Positions 43,105 to 51,359 of a stretch of DNA of 60,041 bases are shown here, piece by piece. A model generated the notes under the pieces. It did not search any database. It was not told the origin of the DNA and was given only the letters and a program-made list of their open reading frames with translations. The first letter of the stretch is position 1, and the number at the start of each line of letters is the position of its first letter. Source of the DNA: Comamonadaceae bacterium (lineage in GTDB: Bacteria > Pseudomonadota > Gammaproteobacteria > Burkholderiales > Rhodocyclaceae); NCBI GenBank assembly GCA_029255645.1, contig JANLJE010000027.1, positions 1 to 60,041 of the forward strand, read 5' to 3'. The position numbers and the translations under genes are program-made.

Positions 43105-44943
43105 ATGGTTTTTTATCGGCGCCTGGTTGCGGTCTTTCTACTGTGTTGTTGTGCGATCGGCAGTGTGTGGGCGGAGGGCCTTCTCCCCTCCTGGGGCAGT
43201 AGTGAACGGCAATTTCTGGACGTTGCCGAAGTCTTCAAGCTGGAGCCTGCGCACAAGCAAGGCGATTCGTTCTCGGCCGCAGGGCATATCGCCGATGGTT
43301 ACTACGTTTATCGCCACGCCATCAAATTGATTGATGCGCAGGGCCATGAGGTCAGCCTGACCCTTCCGACAGGAACTGCCAAACACGATGAGTTCTTTGG
43401 CGACACGGAAATCTATATGGGTGATGCGCTTGATCTGCGCTTTCTCGCCACTGCTCCCGGTCCACTGACACTCCACTGGCAAGGGTGTGCGGAGGCAGGC
43501 ATCTGCTATCCCCCGCAGACCATGAATGTGACGCTGCCGGCAGTGGCGGCAGGCGCATCCACAGCCGGCGATGGCCCCGCACAGCAGAGCCCGACTGCGG
43601 CGCCTGCCCATCCGGGCAGCGCGGGCAGGGCGACCGAGATGGCCGAGGATCAGGCGGCAGCGCAACGACTTGCAGCGCTGGGTCCCGTATGGGGAACGCT
43701 GCTGTTCTTCGGCTTCGGGCTGGCGCTGGCCTTCACGCCGTGCTCGCTGCCGATGATTCCCATCGTCTCCGCCATGGTCGTAGGCAGCCAGGCCAAGCCG
43801 CGACGGGCTTTCTTGCTCTCCCTGTCCTATGTCCTGGCGATGGCTGGCACCTATGCGGTGGTGGGTGTGGCCGCAGGCCTGGCCGGCGCCAACCTGCAGG
43901 CCACACTGCAATCGCCTTGGTTGCTGGGGGCGTTTGCAGCCTTGTTCCTCGTCCTGGCGAGTTCACTGTTCGGCCTGTTCGAGTTGCAGTTGCCTTCGGC
44001 CCTGATCAATCGCGTCGAATCCGCCGGCAGAGATCGTTCGGGCGGAAGCATCCCCGGCGCGGCTGTGCTGGGCTTCCTCTCGGCGCTCCTGGTCGGGCCT
44101 TGCATGACCGCTCCATTGGCAGGCGCATTGCTGTACATCGGGCAGACCGGCAGCGCGATCCACGGCGCAATGGCGTTGTTCGCGCTGGGTTTGGGCATGG
44201 GATTGCCCCTGCTGGCCATCGCCATGTTTGGTGCCCGGGTCCTGCCGCGTCCTGGCGCGTGGATGGACCGCGTGCGCGTGGCATTCGGCTACGTCATGGT
44301 GGGCATGGCCGTGATGATGCTGACGCGCTTCCTGCCCGGCACGGTGAGCCTGGTTCTCTGGGGAGCTTGGGTCTTGTCGGTGGCGATTGGCCTGATCGCC
44401 TGGGGCCAGGCCGTGGCAGCGAAGCATCGGCTGGCATGGACGCTACGGTCCGGTGCTGTCTTTGCCGGCTTGTGGTCCGTCCTGATGCTGGTCGGCGCTG
44501 CGTCTGGCGGCGAATCCGCGTTGCAGCCGTTGGCACATCTGCGCGGTGAATCGGTTTCAACAGCACCTGCTGCGGCCGGTGTCGCTTACGCACAGGCGAA
44601 ATCGGTCGAGGACGTGGATGCACATCTGGCACAGGCGGCTTTGCGCGGTCAATGGACCCTGATCGACTTCTACGCCGACTGGTGCGTCAGTTGCCATGTG
44701 ATCGAACGCAATGTATTCGACGACGCCGCTGTCGCGGCCCGACTGGCCCGTATGCAGGTGGTGCGGCCAGACGTGACGCGCAATGACACGACCGACCAGG
44801 CTCTGCTCAAGCGCTGGGGCGTCATGGGGCCGCCCACGCTTATTCTTGTTGGTCCGGACGGCACGGAGCGCCGGGATCTGCGCGCAGTCGGTGAGATTGA
44901 TGCCCGCGCCTTCCTGGATCGCCTGGATAAGGCAGGTTCCTGA
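43105..44943 (+). CDS. dsbD: Thiol:disulfide interchange protein DsbD
   Basis: Carries reducing power from cytoplasmic thioredoxin to periplasmic partners. 612 residues: signal peptide, N-terminal alpha domain (C128 and C134, CAEAGICYPP), eight-helix membrane domain with C213 (FTPCSLP) and C333 (GPCMTAP), and C-terminal thioredoxin domain WCVSC (C527, C530). ATG 43105 is chosen because GGAGG (43092-43096) lies eight bases upstream. First of three overlapping or adjacent Dsb genes divergent from a two-component system. Confidence 0.94.
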   Translation: MVFYRRLVAVFLLCCCAIGSVWAEGLLPSWGSSERQFLDVAEVFKLEPAHKQGDSFSAAGHIADGYYVYRHAIKLIDAQGHEVSLTLPTGTAKHDEFFGDTEIYMGDALDLRFLATAPGPLTLHWQGCAEAGICYPPQTMNVTLPAVAAGASTAGDGPAQQSPTAAPAHPGSAGRATEMAEDQAAAQRLAALGPVWGTLLFFGFGLALAFTPCSLPMIPIVSAMVVGSQAKPRRAFLLSLSYVLAMAGTYAVVGVAAGLAGANLQATLQSPWLLGAFAALFLVLASSLFGLFELQLPSALINRVESAGRDRSGGSIPGAAVLGFLSALLVGPCMTAPLAGALLYIGQTGSAIHGAMALFALGLGMGLPLLAIAMFGARVLPRPGAWMDRVRVAFGYVMVGMAVMMLTRFLPGTVSLVLWGAWVLSVAIGLIAWGQAVAAKHRLAWTLRSGAVFAGLWSVLMLVGAASGGESALQPLAHLRGESVSTAPAAAGVAYAQAKSVEDVDAHLAQAALRGQWTLIDFYADWCVSCHVIERNVFDDAAVAARLARMQVVRPDVTRNDTTDQALLKRWGVMGPPTLILVGPDGTERRDLRAVGEIDARAFLDRLDKAGS

Positions 44944-45779
44944 TGATCAGCATAGGTCCATTCTCCGCCCAGGTTGTTGCCGGCTTCGCCGCCGTACTGC
45001 TGTCCTGGGCAATGGCTCGCAGGGTTGCCAGGCGCTTGCCCGACGCTCCGTACAAGGCGGCCGGTGGAATGCTTCTGGATGCTGTGTTCTGGGGATTCGT
45101 GGCAGCGCGCCTCGGTTTCATCGCCCTGTGGTGGGAAGAGTACGCAAAGTCGCCGATGTCCATGATTTCCATCGGCGATCAAGGCTTCTCTTGGTGGATC
45201 GGTGTCCTGGCAGCGTTGGGGGTCATCTGGTGGCGTAGCCGTGCAAGCCGGGCGCTGCGCCGCCCTGTGCTGGTGGGCATCACCGCCGGACTCTTGACCT
45301 GGTTTGCCGCAGGGGGCGTACTCGATCTGTTGCAGCGCTCGGCGCCGCCATTGCCGGCACTGGCACTCGCAACGCTCGATGAACAGCCTGTCGTCTTGAA
45401 TTCCTATACCGGGCGGCCGGTCGTGCTCAACCTCTGGGCTTCATGGTGTCCACCATGCCGTCGCGAGATGCCGGTGTTCGAGCAGGCGCAAGTGCAGTAT
45501 CCCGATATCGCTTTCGTCATGGTCAACCAAGGAGAGAGCGCCCAGCAGGCACGCGCCTTTCTTGAAAGCCAAGGTCTGCAGCTCAAGGACGTGCTGCTCG
45601 ACCCGGCCTCCCAAACCATGCAGGCGGTCGCATCGCGAGGCCTGCCCACCACCTTGTTCTTCGATGAGCACGGACGCCTGGTGGATACCCACTTGGGCGA
45701 ACTCTCGATGGCCAGCCTCAAAAACACGGTGTTGCGCCGTTTCGCGCAATCCCGACAGATCAAGACAGATAAGGAGTAA
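44943..45779 (+). CDS. TlpA-like thioredoxin with multi-helix membrane domain
   Basis: 278 residues. The first 135 form about four membrane helices with weak resemblance to the prolipoprotein diacylglyceryl transferase fold (GGMLLDAVFWGFVAARLGF). The last 140 form a periplasmic TlpA/ResA thioredoxin with WCPPC (C169, C172) and cis-Pro GLPTTLFFDEHG. Start overlaps the dsbD stop by one base. It is probably reduced by DsbD and passes electrons to DsbG or a cytochrome-maturation target. The membrane part could itself relay electrons, but it shows no conserved cysteine pair. Confidence 0.85.
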   Translation: MISIGPFSAQVVAGFAAVLLSWAMARRVARRLPDAPYKAAGGMLLDAVFWGFVAARLGFIALWWEEYAKSPMSMISIGDQGFSWWIGVLAALGVIWWRSRASRALRRPVLVGITAGLLTWFAAGGVLDLLQRSAPPLPALALATLDEQPVVLNSYTGRPVVLNLWASWCPPCRREMPVFEQAQVQYPDIAFVMVNQGESAQQARAFLESQGLQLKDVLLDPASQTMQAVASRGLPTTLFFDEHGRLVDTHLGELSMASLKNTVLRRFAQSRQIKTDKE

Positions 45780-45781
45780 CC

Positions 45782-46555
45782 ATGTTTGCACAGCGCTCGC
45801 GCATTTCTTTCCTTTTGGCTGCCAGCCTCATGTGGGTCACCGGCTGCAGTCAGGCGGAATCTGCTGACCAGCCACCAGTTCTGAAGGCGCTGGAAGGCCA
45901 GGGGCTGACCGTCATGCAGGAGTTCAAGGTGGAAGGCGGTCTGCGCGCTTTCGCCGCAGTCGCCGGTGACAGGCCGATTGCCATTTACATCACGAGCGAT
46001 GGCAATGCCATCGTGGGTACACGTCTGAACGCCAAGGGGGAGCCAGTTGACGAGGCGGCCCTGAACAATCTGGCGGCCAAGCCGATCAGCGACAAGGAAT
46101 GGGCGCAGCTCCAATCTGCAACCTCTGTCCGGGACGGAAAAGCGGACGCTCCACGCATCGTATATGCCTTTTCCGATGCCAACTGTCCCTATTGCCATCG
46201 CTTCTGGGAAGCCGCACGCCCCTGGGTTGATGCCGGTAAGGTCCAGATTCGGCACATCATGGTGGGAATCATCAAAGAAGACAGCCCCGCCAAGGCAGCG
46301 GCAATCCTTGGTGCCGCTGATCCCTCGGCCGCATTACTGGAAAACGAGCGGAAGTACGCTCAGGGTGGAATTACTCCAGCCAAGAGCGTTCCTGCAAATG
46401 TGCGCAAGACTCTCGATGACAACCAGATGCTTATGTTGAGCATGGGCTTTCGTGGAACTCCGGGCATTGTTGTTCGTGGTCCCGATGGCGTGCTCAAAAA
46501 ATACAACGGCATGCCTCAAGGGCCCCAATTGGCTGAAGTGCTGGGACCACGTTGA
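45782..46555 (+). CDS. dsbG: DsbG/DsbC-like thiol:disulfide interchange lipoprotein
   Basis: 257 residues with a lipoprotein signal ending VTGC (C22), so it is probably anchored in the membrane rather than free like E. coli DsbG. An N-terminal dimerisation domain is followed by a thioredoxin fold with CPYC (C135, C138) and the cis-Pro segment GTPGIVV. Starts three bases after the tlpA-like stop. The dsbD-tlpA-dsbG set should isomerise or protect periplasmic thiols; similar trios occur on genomic islands. Confidence 0.88.
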   Translation: MFAQRSRISFLLAASLMWVTGCSQAESADQPPVLKALEGQGLTVMQEFKVEGGLRAFAAVAGDRPIAIYITSDGNAIVGTRLNAKGEPVDEAALNNLAAKPISDKEWAQLQSATSVRDGKADAPRIVYAFSDANCPYCHRFWEAARPWVDAGKVQIRHIMVGIIKEDSPAKAAAILGAADPSAALLENERKYAQGGITPAKSVPANVRKTLDDNQMLMLSMGFRGTPGIVVRGPDGVLKKYNGMPQGPQLAEVLGPR

Positions 46556-46608
46556 AACTTCCTCTCTCGTGCGCGGACGGGATGTGCGCTTTATTGTGGT
46601 CCCCGTTT

Positions 46609-46642
46609 TCATGACAGCGGTTCAATCCGTGCGCTGTCATGA
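46609..46642. other. Inverted repeat over the orfA start codon
   Basis: TCATGACAGCG (46609-46619) and CGCTGTCATGA (46632-46642) form a perfect 11-pair hairpin that buries the ATG at 46639 of the transposase orfA. Such hairpins can block translation of transposase from read-through transcripts. Confidence 0.6.
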
Positions 46643-46800
46643 GGAAGGCGATGCTGGGCGAAGCAAGGAAGCGGAAGGTTGACCGTCCTGAGTTCAAGGC
46701 CAGCGTGTGTTTGGTGGCCTGGCGTGGGTTGAAGACGATCCATGAGATTGGCCAGCATGAGATTGCCCAGGAGTGCGGCGTGCATCCCTGCGTGCATCCC
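46639..46800 (+). pseudogene. IS3 transposase orfA fragment
   Basis: Reads MRKAMLGEARKRKVDRPEFK then WRGLKTIHEIGQ and QECGVHP, the helix-turn-helix start of IS3-type OrfA (K..Y..EFKA..ALEALRGEKT..EIA..YGVHP). A small internal duplication (HEIGQHEIAQE) and loss of the rest make it non-functional. The frame then runs into the orfB remnant without the usual overlap. Confidence 0.7.
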
Positions 46801-47239
46801 GGCATACATCCGCCTGCCCCGCGGCTTCGCCTATCGGGTGGCGATCATCGGCGGGTATTCGCGGCGGGTACTCCGCTGGTGGATCAGTAACCGCAGGAAA
46901 GCGCTGTTCTGCGTCGATGGCCTAAAGGATGCCTGGCGCCACCCCGGCCGGCCGGAAGTCTTCAACCGCGACCCGGGCGCGCAGTTCACCCGCGCCGCCT
47001 TTACCGACATCCTGAAACGGGAAGGCGTGCTCATCCGCAAGGAGGGTCGGGGGCGCGCCTTCGACAACCGCTTCGTCGAGCGGCTCTGGCGCAGCGTCAA
47101 GCACGAAGACGTGGATCTGAAGGGCGATGCCTCGATGGGCGAATCGATGCTCGGCCTGACCGCGTATTTCGGTATTGCGCCTTCTACAACGCCAAGCGTC
47201 CGCACCCGTCGCTGGGGCAGAAAATGGGGCAGAAAATGA
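46790..47239 (+). pseudogene. IS3 transposase orfB fragment (rve core)
   Basis: C-terminal integrase-core remnant: AIIGGYSRRVL, FNRDPGAQFTRAAF and RGRAFDNRFVERLWRSVKHE. The first catalytic Asp (normally in IDWYSRR) is Gly, so the DDE triad is broken. Near 47175 the reading frame shifts; the expected ending FYNAKRPHPSLGQ continues in another frame to about 47240. The 5' half of orfB is missing. Confidence 0.75.
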
Positions 47240-47464
47240 GGTAGAAAGCGCCCGATATTGTCTATCGGAGCGGCGCCGGCGACGGTGCCATGAACGTGGC
47301 CAAGTCTGGCGGCGTGAGGGAGGCATCTCTCACCAAGGCAAGTTCAGAGGCCACGGCAACAACCGCAGCAAAGGCAAAACCGGGGGCAGCGCCTTCCAGC
47401 TGCGAGTGAAGTCGAATGTGCAACTTGAACTGACGGCAGGACTGTCTTGACTCAGGGGGTCACT

Positions 47465-47712
47465 TCACAGAACGCCCTCCTTCTCTGCACAACCGCCGGA
47501 TTTACGCCACTTCGCCTTGAACACGAGAGCTTCGCGGTCATTCGCCCGCTCGCCCTGCTCGGCAGCGCCTTCTATCCGGTTCTTGTCTATCGGCTCGCAG
47601 ATTACGCACCAGGCTTCCCCCCACGTTCGGTCACCCTCACGCAGTTGCGTTTCACTTCGCTCGCTGTGATCAACTTACGGAGGGACTTGAGCCGCTGCCC
47701 CATGCTGGGCGC
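47465..47712. other. Unassigned sequence between IS remnant and tRNA operon
   Basis: No convincing gene. One plus-strand frame (RSVTLTQLRFTSLAVINLRR near its end) is of a kind often seen as short hypothetical proteins beside mobile elements, and CTTCCCCCCACGTTCGG with CATGCTGGGCGC looks like a mobile-element tail. I could not name the element. Confidence 0.3.
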
Positions 47713-47743
47713 AAAAAAACCCGCTGATTCACAACGGGTTTTT
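47713..47743 (-). terminator. Terminator of the tRNA operon (bidirectional)
   Basis: AAAAACCCG (47715-47723) and CGGGTTTTT (47735-47743) give a stem with A and T tracts on both sides. On the minus strand it follows tRNA-Asp by seven bases. Confidence 0.8.
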
Positions 47744-47749
47744 GAATGT

Positions 47750-47826
47750 TGGCGGAGTGGACGGGACTCGAACCCGCGACCCCCGGCGTGACAGGCCGGT
47801 ATTCTAACCAACTGAACTACCACTCC
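47750..47826 (-). tRNA. tRNA-Asp (GTC)
   Basis: Minus-strand cloverleaf with acceptor GGAGTGG / CCACTCC, anticodon GTC in CCTGTCACG, T-loop GTTCGAGTC and discriminator G. The CCA end is encoded (47752-47750). Last gene of an Ala-Glu-Asp tRNA operon. Confidence 0.95.
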
Positions 47827-47865
47827 TTGCTGCTCACCTCGACATGTCGGGGTGACTTGAAACCT

Positions 47866-47941
47866 TGGCGTCCCCACGGGGATTCGAACCCCGGTACCTA
47901 CCGTGAAAGGGTAGTGTCCTAGGCCTCTAGACGATGGGGAC
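47866..47941 (-). tRNA. tRNA-Glu (TTC)
   Basis: Minus-strand cloverleaf with acceptor GTCCCCA / TGGGGAC, anticodon TTC (CCTTTCACGG), T-loop GTTCGAATC, discriminator G and encoded CCA. Middle gene of the tRNA operon. Confidence 0.95.
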
Positions 47942-48010
47942 CCGGACTCAGCAGATCGGCGTTTCTGCCCATTTCTTTCGATACTTCTTTCGAGCTTTTT
48001 TCGAGCTTTT

Positions 48011-48086
<76 letters not shown>

Positions 48087-48104
48087 GCCTCGAAAGAAGG
48101 CCGC

Positions 48105-48133
48105 ATTATAGAGAGCACTTTATGGGTTGTAAA
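48105..48133 (-). promoter_or_regulatory. Promoter of tRNA-Ala-Glu-Asp operon
   Basis: On the minus strand TTTACA (48133-48128), a 17-base spacer and TATAAT (48110-48105), followed by the GC-rich GCGG discriminator typical of stringently controlled stable-RNA promoters. It lies 18 bases before the tRNA-Ala 5' end. Confidence 0.8.
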
Positions 48134-48186
48134 CCCTTTTCATTGCTGATGCTCCATTTTCTGCGGATTTCCTTGGTTTTCAACAT

Positions 48187-48214
48187 TTACTCCCGGTAAG
48201 TTACTCCCGGTAAG
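48187..48214. repeat. 14-bp tandem duplication at the gltX stop codon
   Basis: TTACTCCCGGTAAG occurs twice back to back (48187-48200 and 48201-48214). The second copy contains the last codons and stop of gltX, so the first is a duplicate of the gene end. Confidence 0.9.
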
Positions 48215-49592
48215 GCGCCAGTCGGGCCAGAGCGGTTTCCCGGCCGATCAGGGACACTACGGCATCCACGGAGGGGGTCTGGGTCTGTCCCGTCAGCAGT
48301 ACCCGCAGGGGCATGGCCAGCTTCGGCATTTTCAAGCCATGCCTGGCAACGGTCGCCTTGATCAGGGCTGCGATTGCGGGGGTTTCCCAAGCTACCTGTT
48401 CCAGACCCACGGCAAAATCCGCAATGGCAGGTCTGGCTTCGTCACTCAGGTGCTGGGCCAATAGTTCCGGGCTGGGGTGGATGTCGATATAGAAGACTTC
48501 CAGGGCATCGGCGAGCAGATTCAGGGTGTTGCAGCGATCCACATAGAGGGCCACGGCCTGGGCCAGATCGGGACCCTTGCCGGTGTCTATGCCGCGAGCC
48601 TGGAGGCGGGCGGCAATCCTGGCGGCCAGGGCTTCCGGCGGCATTTGCTTCATGTAGTGGTGATTCAGCCACAGCAGTTTTTCCGTGTTGAACTGGGCGG
48701 CAGAAGGCGTGATGTGGTCGAGATCGAACCATTCGGTAAATTGTTCCCGGGAGAAGATTTCGTCATCGCCATGGGACCAGCCCAGACGGGCCAGGTAGTT
48801 GTTGACGGCTTCCGGCAAAAAGCCGTCTTCGTCGTACTGCATCACGGAGACAGCGCCATGGCGCTTGGAAAGCTTGGTGCCGTCGTCGCCGAGAATCATG
48901 GAAAGGTGGGCGTACTGGGGCACGGTGGCGCCCAGGGCCTTGAGGATGTTGATCTGGCGCGGGGTGTTGTTGACATGGTCATCACCGCGAATGACATGGG
49001 TGATCCCCATATCCCAGTCATCGACTACGACGCAGAAATTGTAGGTGGGGGTGCCATCGGTCCGGGCGATGATCAGGTCGTCGAGTTCGGCGTTGGCAAA
49101 CTCGATGTGACCCTTGACCAGGTCATCCCAGGCTACCGCGCCTTCTCGTGGACTCTTGAAGCGGATCACCGGGGCAACGCCGGCCGGGGGTTGGGGCAGG
49201 GTCTTGCCGGCTTCGGGACGCCAGCGGCCATCGTAACGGGGTTTTTCACCGCGGGCGCGCTGGGCTTCGCGCAGGGCATCCAGTTCTTCCGCGGACATGT
49301 AGCAGGGGTAAGCCGTGCCCGCAGCCAGCATCTGCTGGATGACTTCCTTGTAACGATCCATGCGCTGCATCTGGTAGTAGGGGCCTTCGTCGTAATCCAG
49401 ACCCAGCCAGGCCATCCCGTCGAGAATGGCCTGTACGGCTTCCGGGGTGGAGCGGACTACATCGGTATCTTCGATGCGCAGGATGAACTGGCCGCCGTGG
49501 TGGCGGGCATAGGCCCAGGAGAACAGGGCAGTGCGGGCGCCGCCGATGTGGAGAAAGCCGGTGGGGCTAGGAGCGAAACGGGTACGGACCAT
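48201..49592 (-). CDS. gltX: Glutamyl-tRNA synthetase
   Basis: Charges tRNA-Glu with glutamate. Class I synthetase of 463 residues with [18 protein letters not shown] (HIGH-type motif) at the N-terminus and [11 protein letters not shown] (KMSKS-type). The start at 49592 ([12 protein letters not shown]) matches the family; the open frame extends 46 codons upstream without support and into tRNA-proximal sequence. It lies upstream of the operon containing tRNA-Glu on the same strand and divergent from tRNA-Val. Confidence 0.96.
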   Translation of the reverse strand: MVRTRFAPSPTGFLHIGGARTALFSWAYARHHGGQFILRIEDTDVVRSTPEAVQAILDGMAWLGLDYDEGPYYQMQRMDRYKEVIQQMLAAGTAYPCYMSAEELDALREAQRARGEKPRYDGRWRPEAGKTLPQPPAGVAPVIRFKSPREGAVAWDDLVKGHIEFANAELDDLIIARTDGTPTYNFCVVVDDWDMGITHVIRGDDHVNNTPRQINILKALGATVPQYAHLSMILGDDGTKLSKRHGAVSVMQYDEDGFLPEAVNNYLARLGWSHGDDEIFSREQFTEWFDLDHITPSAAQFNTEKLLWLNHHYMKQMPPEALAARIAARLQARGIDTGKGPDLAQAVALYVDRCNTLNLLADALEVFYIDIHPSPELLAQHLSDEARPAIADFAVGLEQVAWETPAIAALIKATVARHGLKMPKLAMPLRVLLTGQTQTPSVDAVVSLIGRETALARLAPYRE

Positions 49593-49645
49593 GATGAGCA
49601 ATTCTGTCTGGCAAAAAGGACCCCATTGTATACGAGCGAAAAAGT

Positions 49646-49674
49646 TTGACGGCACTCTACGGCTATGATTAAAT
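49646..49674 (+). promoter_or_regulatory. Promoter of tRNA-Val
   Basis: TTGACG (49646-49651), 17 bases, TTAAAT (49669-49674), then a GC-rich discriminator GCGCGCC. It ends 19 bases before the tRNA. Confidence 0.75.
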
Positions 49675-49693
49675 GCGCGCCTTCCGAGACATC

Positions 49694-49770
49694 GGGTGGT
49701 TAGCTCAGTTGGTATGAGCACTGCCTTCACACGGCAGGGGTCACTGGTTCGAGTCCAGTACCACCCACCA
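49694..49770 (+). tRNA. tRNA-Val (CAC)
   Basis: Plus-strand cloverleaf: acceptor GGGTGGT / ACCACCC, anticodon loop TTCACAC giving CAC, stem CTGCC/GGCAG, T-loop GTTCGAGTC, discriminator A and encoded CCA. Single gene with its own promoter and terminator. Confidence 0.95.
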
Positions 49771-49798
49771 ATAAACCCTTGTGAATCAAGGTGTTGTT

Positions 49799-49831
49799 AA
49801 AAAAGCCCGACTAAAATGGCCGGGCTTTTTT
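49799..49831 (+). terminator. Terminator of tRNA-Val
   Basis: AAAAAAGCCCG (49799-49809) and CGGGCTTTTTT (49821-49831) form a stem followed by the T-run, 28 bases after the tRNA. Confidence 0.85.
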
Positions 49832-49908
49832 CGCCCTTTTTTCGCCCTTTTTCCGCCCTTTTCCCGGGTTCATCGGGTTCATCGGGTTCATCGGGTTCAT
49901 CGGGTTCA
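49832..49908. repeat. Two adjacent short tandem repeat arrays
   Basis: Three degenerate copies of a CGCCCTTTTT unit (about 49832-49862) are followed by four exact copies of GGGTTCATC (49866-49901) and a partial fifth to 49908. The first array looks like an amplification of the terminator tail. Confidence 0.85.
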
Positions 49909-49947
49909 ATGTCCCGGATTTTTCCCAAGCTGCCGCCAATCAATCGC

Positions 49948-49971
49948 CAGCCGGTGGTCATCCGCCGGCTG
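49948..49971. terminator. Possible terminator of the MFS gene
   Basis: CAGCCGG (49948-49954) pairs with CCGGCTG (49965-49971), followed on the plus strand by AGGGCTTTT. It is about 70 bases beyond the MFS stop; direction uncertain. Confidence 0.35.
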
Positions 49972-50040
49972 AGGGCTTTTGTGGCTGACGCGTGACGGTG
50001 ACGCCTGAAGTGGTCTTGAGCCGGTTCTCGAGTGTCTCAT

Positions 50041-51324
50041 TTACCCGGGTTTGCCCGTCCCTGGGTGGCCTTGATTGCATCCGTCTGCCCGGGGCGCCAG
50101 GGGTCGCGCTTGCGGTCGGTAAAGGAGCAACCCGATTGCCGCGAGAGCGGCGAATGCGGCTCCGGCGCTGAAGGTGGCTGCGGCGCCAAACAGGCTCCAT
50201 AAGGCCCCCGCAATGATGCTGGCCAGCAAGAGCGCGCCGCCGCTGGCCAGATTGAAAATTCCGAAGGCCGTGCCGCGCAGCTCGGCAGGCGCCGTGTCGG
50301 CCACCAGTTTTGCGAGCAAGCCCTGGGTGAACGCCATGTGCAGACCCCAGCATGCCGCGCCGAGGAAGGCCAGCCAGGGCGACGCCGCCAGGGCCAGCAC
50401 GACATCGGCAATGACGAGCACCCCGAGCCCGAACAGCAAGAGCGTTCGCGCCGAAAGCCGGTCGGCTGCCGCGCCCGCCGGATAGGCCGAGGCCGCGTAA
50501 ACCACATTCATGACGATCATGATGATGGGCACCTGGCCGACCGCGAGTCCAAGGTCCTGCGCGCGCAGGATCAGAAATGCCTCACTGAAGCGCGCGAGGG
50601 TAAAAACCGCTCCGAGCACGACGACGAGCCAATAGTGCAGCGGCAGGCGCCTGGCATCCGCCAGCGTCGGACGATCTCGGCCGCCCGGGGCCGGTGCCGG
50701 GGATTCGGGCTCGCGCACCGCGACGATCAGCAGCAGCAGCGCGATCAGCGCCGGCGCCACCGCCACCCAGAGCACGGCCTTGATGTCGTTCGCGAACCAG
50801 AGCATGAGTCCCACCGCCAGCAAGGGCCCGATAAAGGCCCCGGCGGTGTCGAGGGCCTGGCGCAGGCCGTAGGCGCCGCCGCGCAACTTTGTCGGCGTGA
50901 TGTCGGCGATCAGCGCGTCGCGCGGCGCGCCGCGAATGCCTTTGCCGATGCGGTCCGCAAAGCGCGCGCCAAAAACCCACCCGATCGTGGTGGCGAGCGG
51001 AAACACCGGCTTGGTCATGGCGCTCAGCCCGTACCCCAGCACGACGAGAACCTTGCGTTTCCTGAAGTAATCGCTGATGGCGCCGGAAAACACCTTTGTG
51101 ATCGCGGCGGTGGCTTCGGCCATTCCTTCGATGAGGCCGATCGTCATCATGGAGGCGCCGAGTACCGTGGCCATGAAGATCGGCAGCAGGCTATGGACGA
51201 GCTCGGAGGAAATGTCCATGAACATCGAGACGAACCCCAGCACCCAGATTTCCCTCGGCAGGGCGCGATAGATGCTTCGGGCGGAGGCGGGTGATTCAGG
51301 CTTGCCCGGTTGCGATGACATCAT
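50041..51324 (-). CDS. Major facilitator superfamily transporter
   Basis: 427 residues with about 12 hydrophobic segments in two halves joined by a charged, proline-rich loop (PESPAPAPGGRDRP). The N-half shows the MFS motif-A-like GAISDYFRKRKVLVVLGYG and DRIGKGIRGAPRDALIADI, a pattern of the group often annotated simply as MFS transporter next to stress genes. Substrate unknown. Start may be 51324 or 51321 (two consecutive ATGs). Four 16-bp repeats lie 36-99 bases upstream, in promoter position. Confidence 0.85.
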   Translation of the reverse strand: MMSSQPGKPESPASARSIYRALPREIWVLGFVSMFMDISSELVHSLLPIFMATVLGASMMTIGLIEGMAEATAAITKVFSGAISDYFRKRKVLVVLGYGLSAMTKPVFPLATTIGWVFGARFADRIGKGIRGAPRDALIADITPTKLRGGAYGLRQALDTAGAFIGPLLAVGLMLWFANDIKAVLWVAVAPALIALLLLIVAVREPESPAPAPGGRDRPTLADARRLPLHYWLVVVLGAVFTLARFSEAFLILRAQDLGLAVGQVPIIMIVMNVVYAASAYPAGAAADRLSARTLLLFGLGVLVIADVVLALAASPWLAFLGAACWGLHMAFTQGLLAKLVADTAPAELRGTAFGIFNLASGGALLLASIIAGALWSLFGAAATFSAGAAFAALAAIGLLLYRPQARPLAPRADGCNQGHPGTGKPG

Positions 51325-51359
51325 GAAGCTCCATTTTGGCGGTATGGCGCCAGTTCAAG

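Larger units (their letters stand above)
46597..47462 (+). mobile_element. Decayed IS3-family insertion sequence
   Basis: Ends TGGTCCCC...GACAG (46597-46617) and CTGTC...GGGGGTCA (47442-47462) are imperfect inverted repeats, 14 of 21 positions matching, with the TG/CA tips typical of IS3 elements. At 866 bp it is shorter than the usual 1.2-1.5 kb, so it has internal deletions. It contains orfA and orfB fragments. I see no target-site duplication. Confidence 0.65.

Noticed and set aside
47175-47450. 91-codon frame at the end of the IS remnant
   Set aside because: It continues the shifted tail of orfB and then runs through non-coding IS end sequence; no independent gene signals.
40959-47750. 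Integrative element with attL/attR at tRNA-Asp
   Set aside because: No integrase gene and no copy of the tRNA 3' end near 40955 was found, so site-specific integration is not supported.
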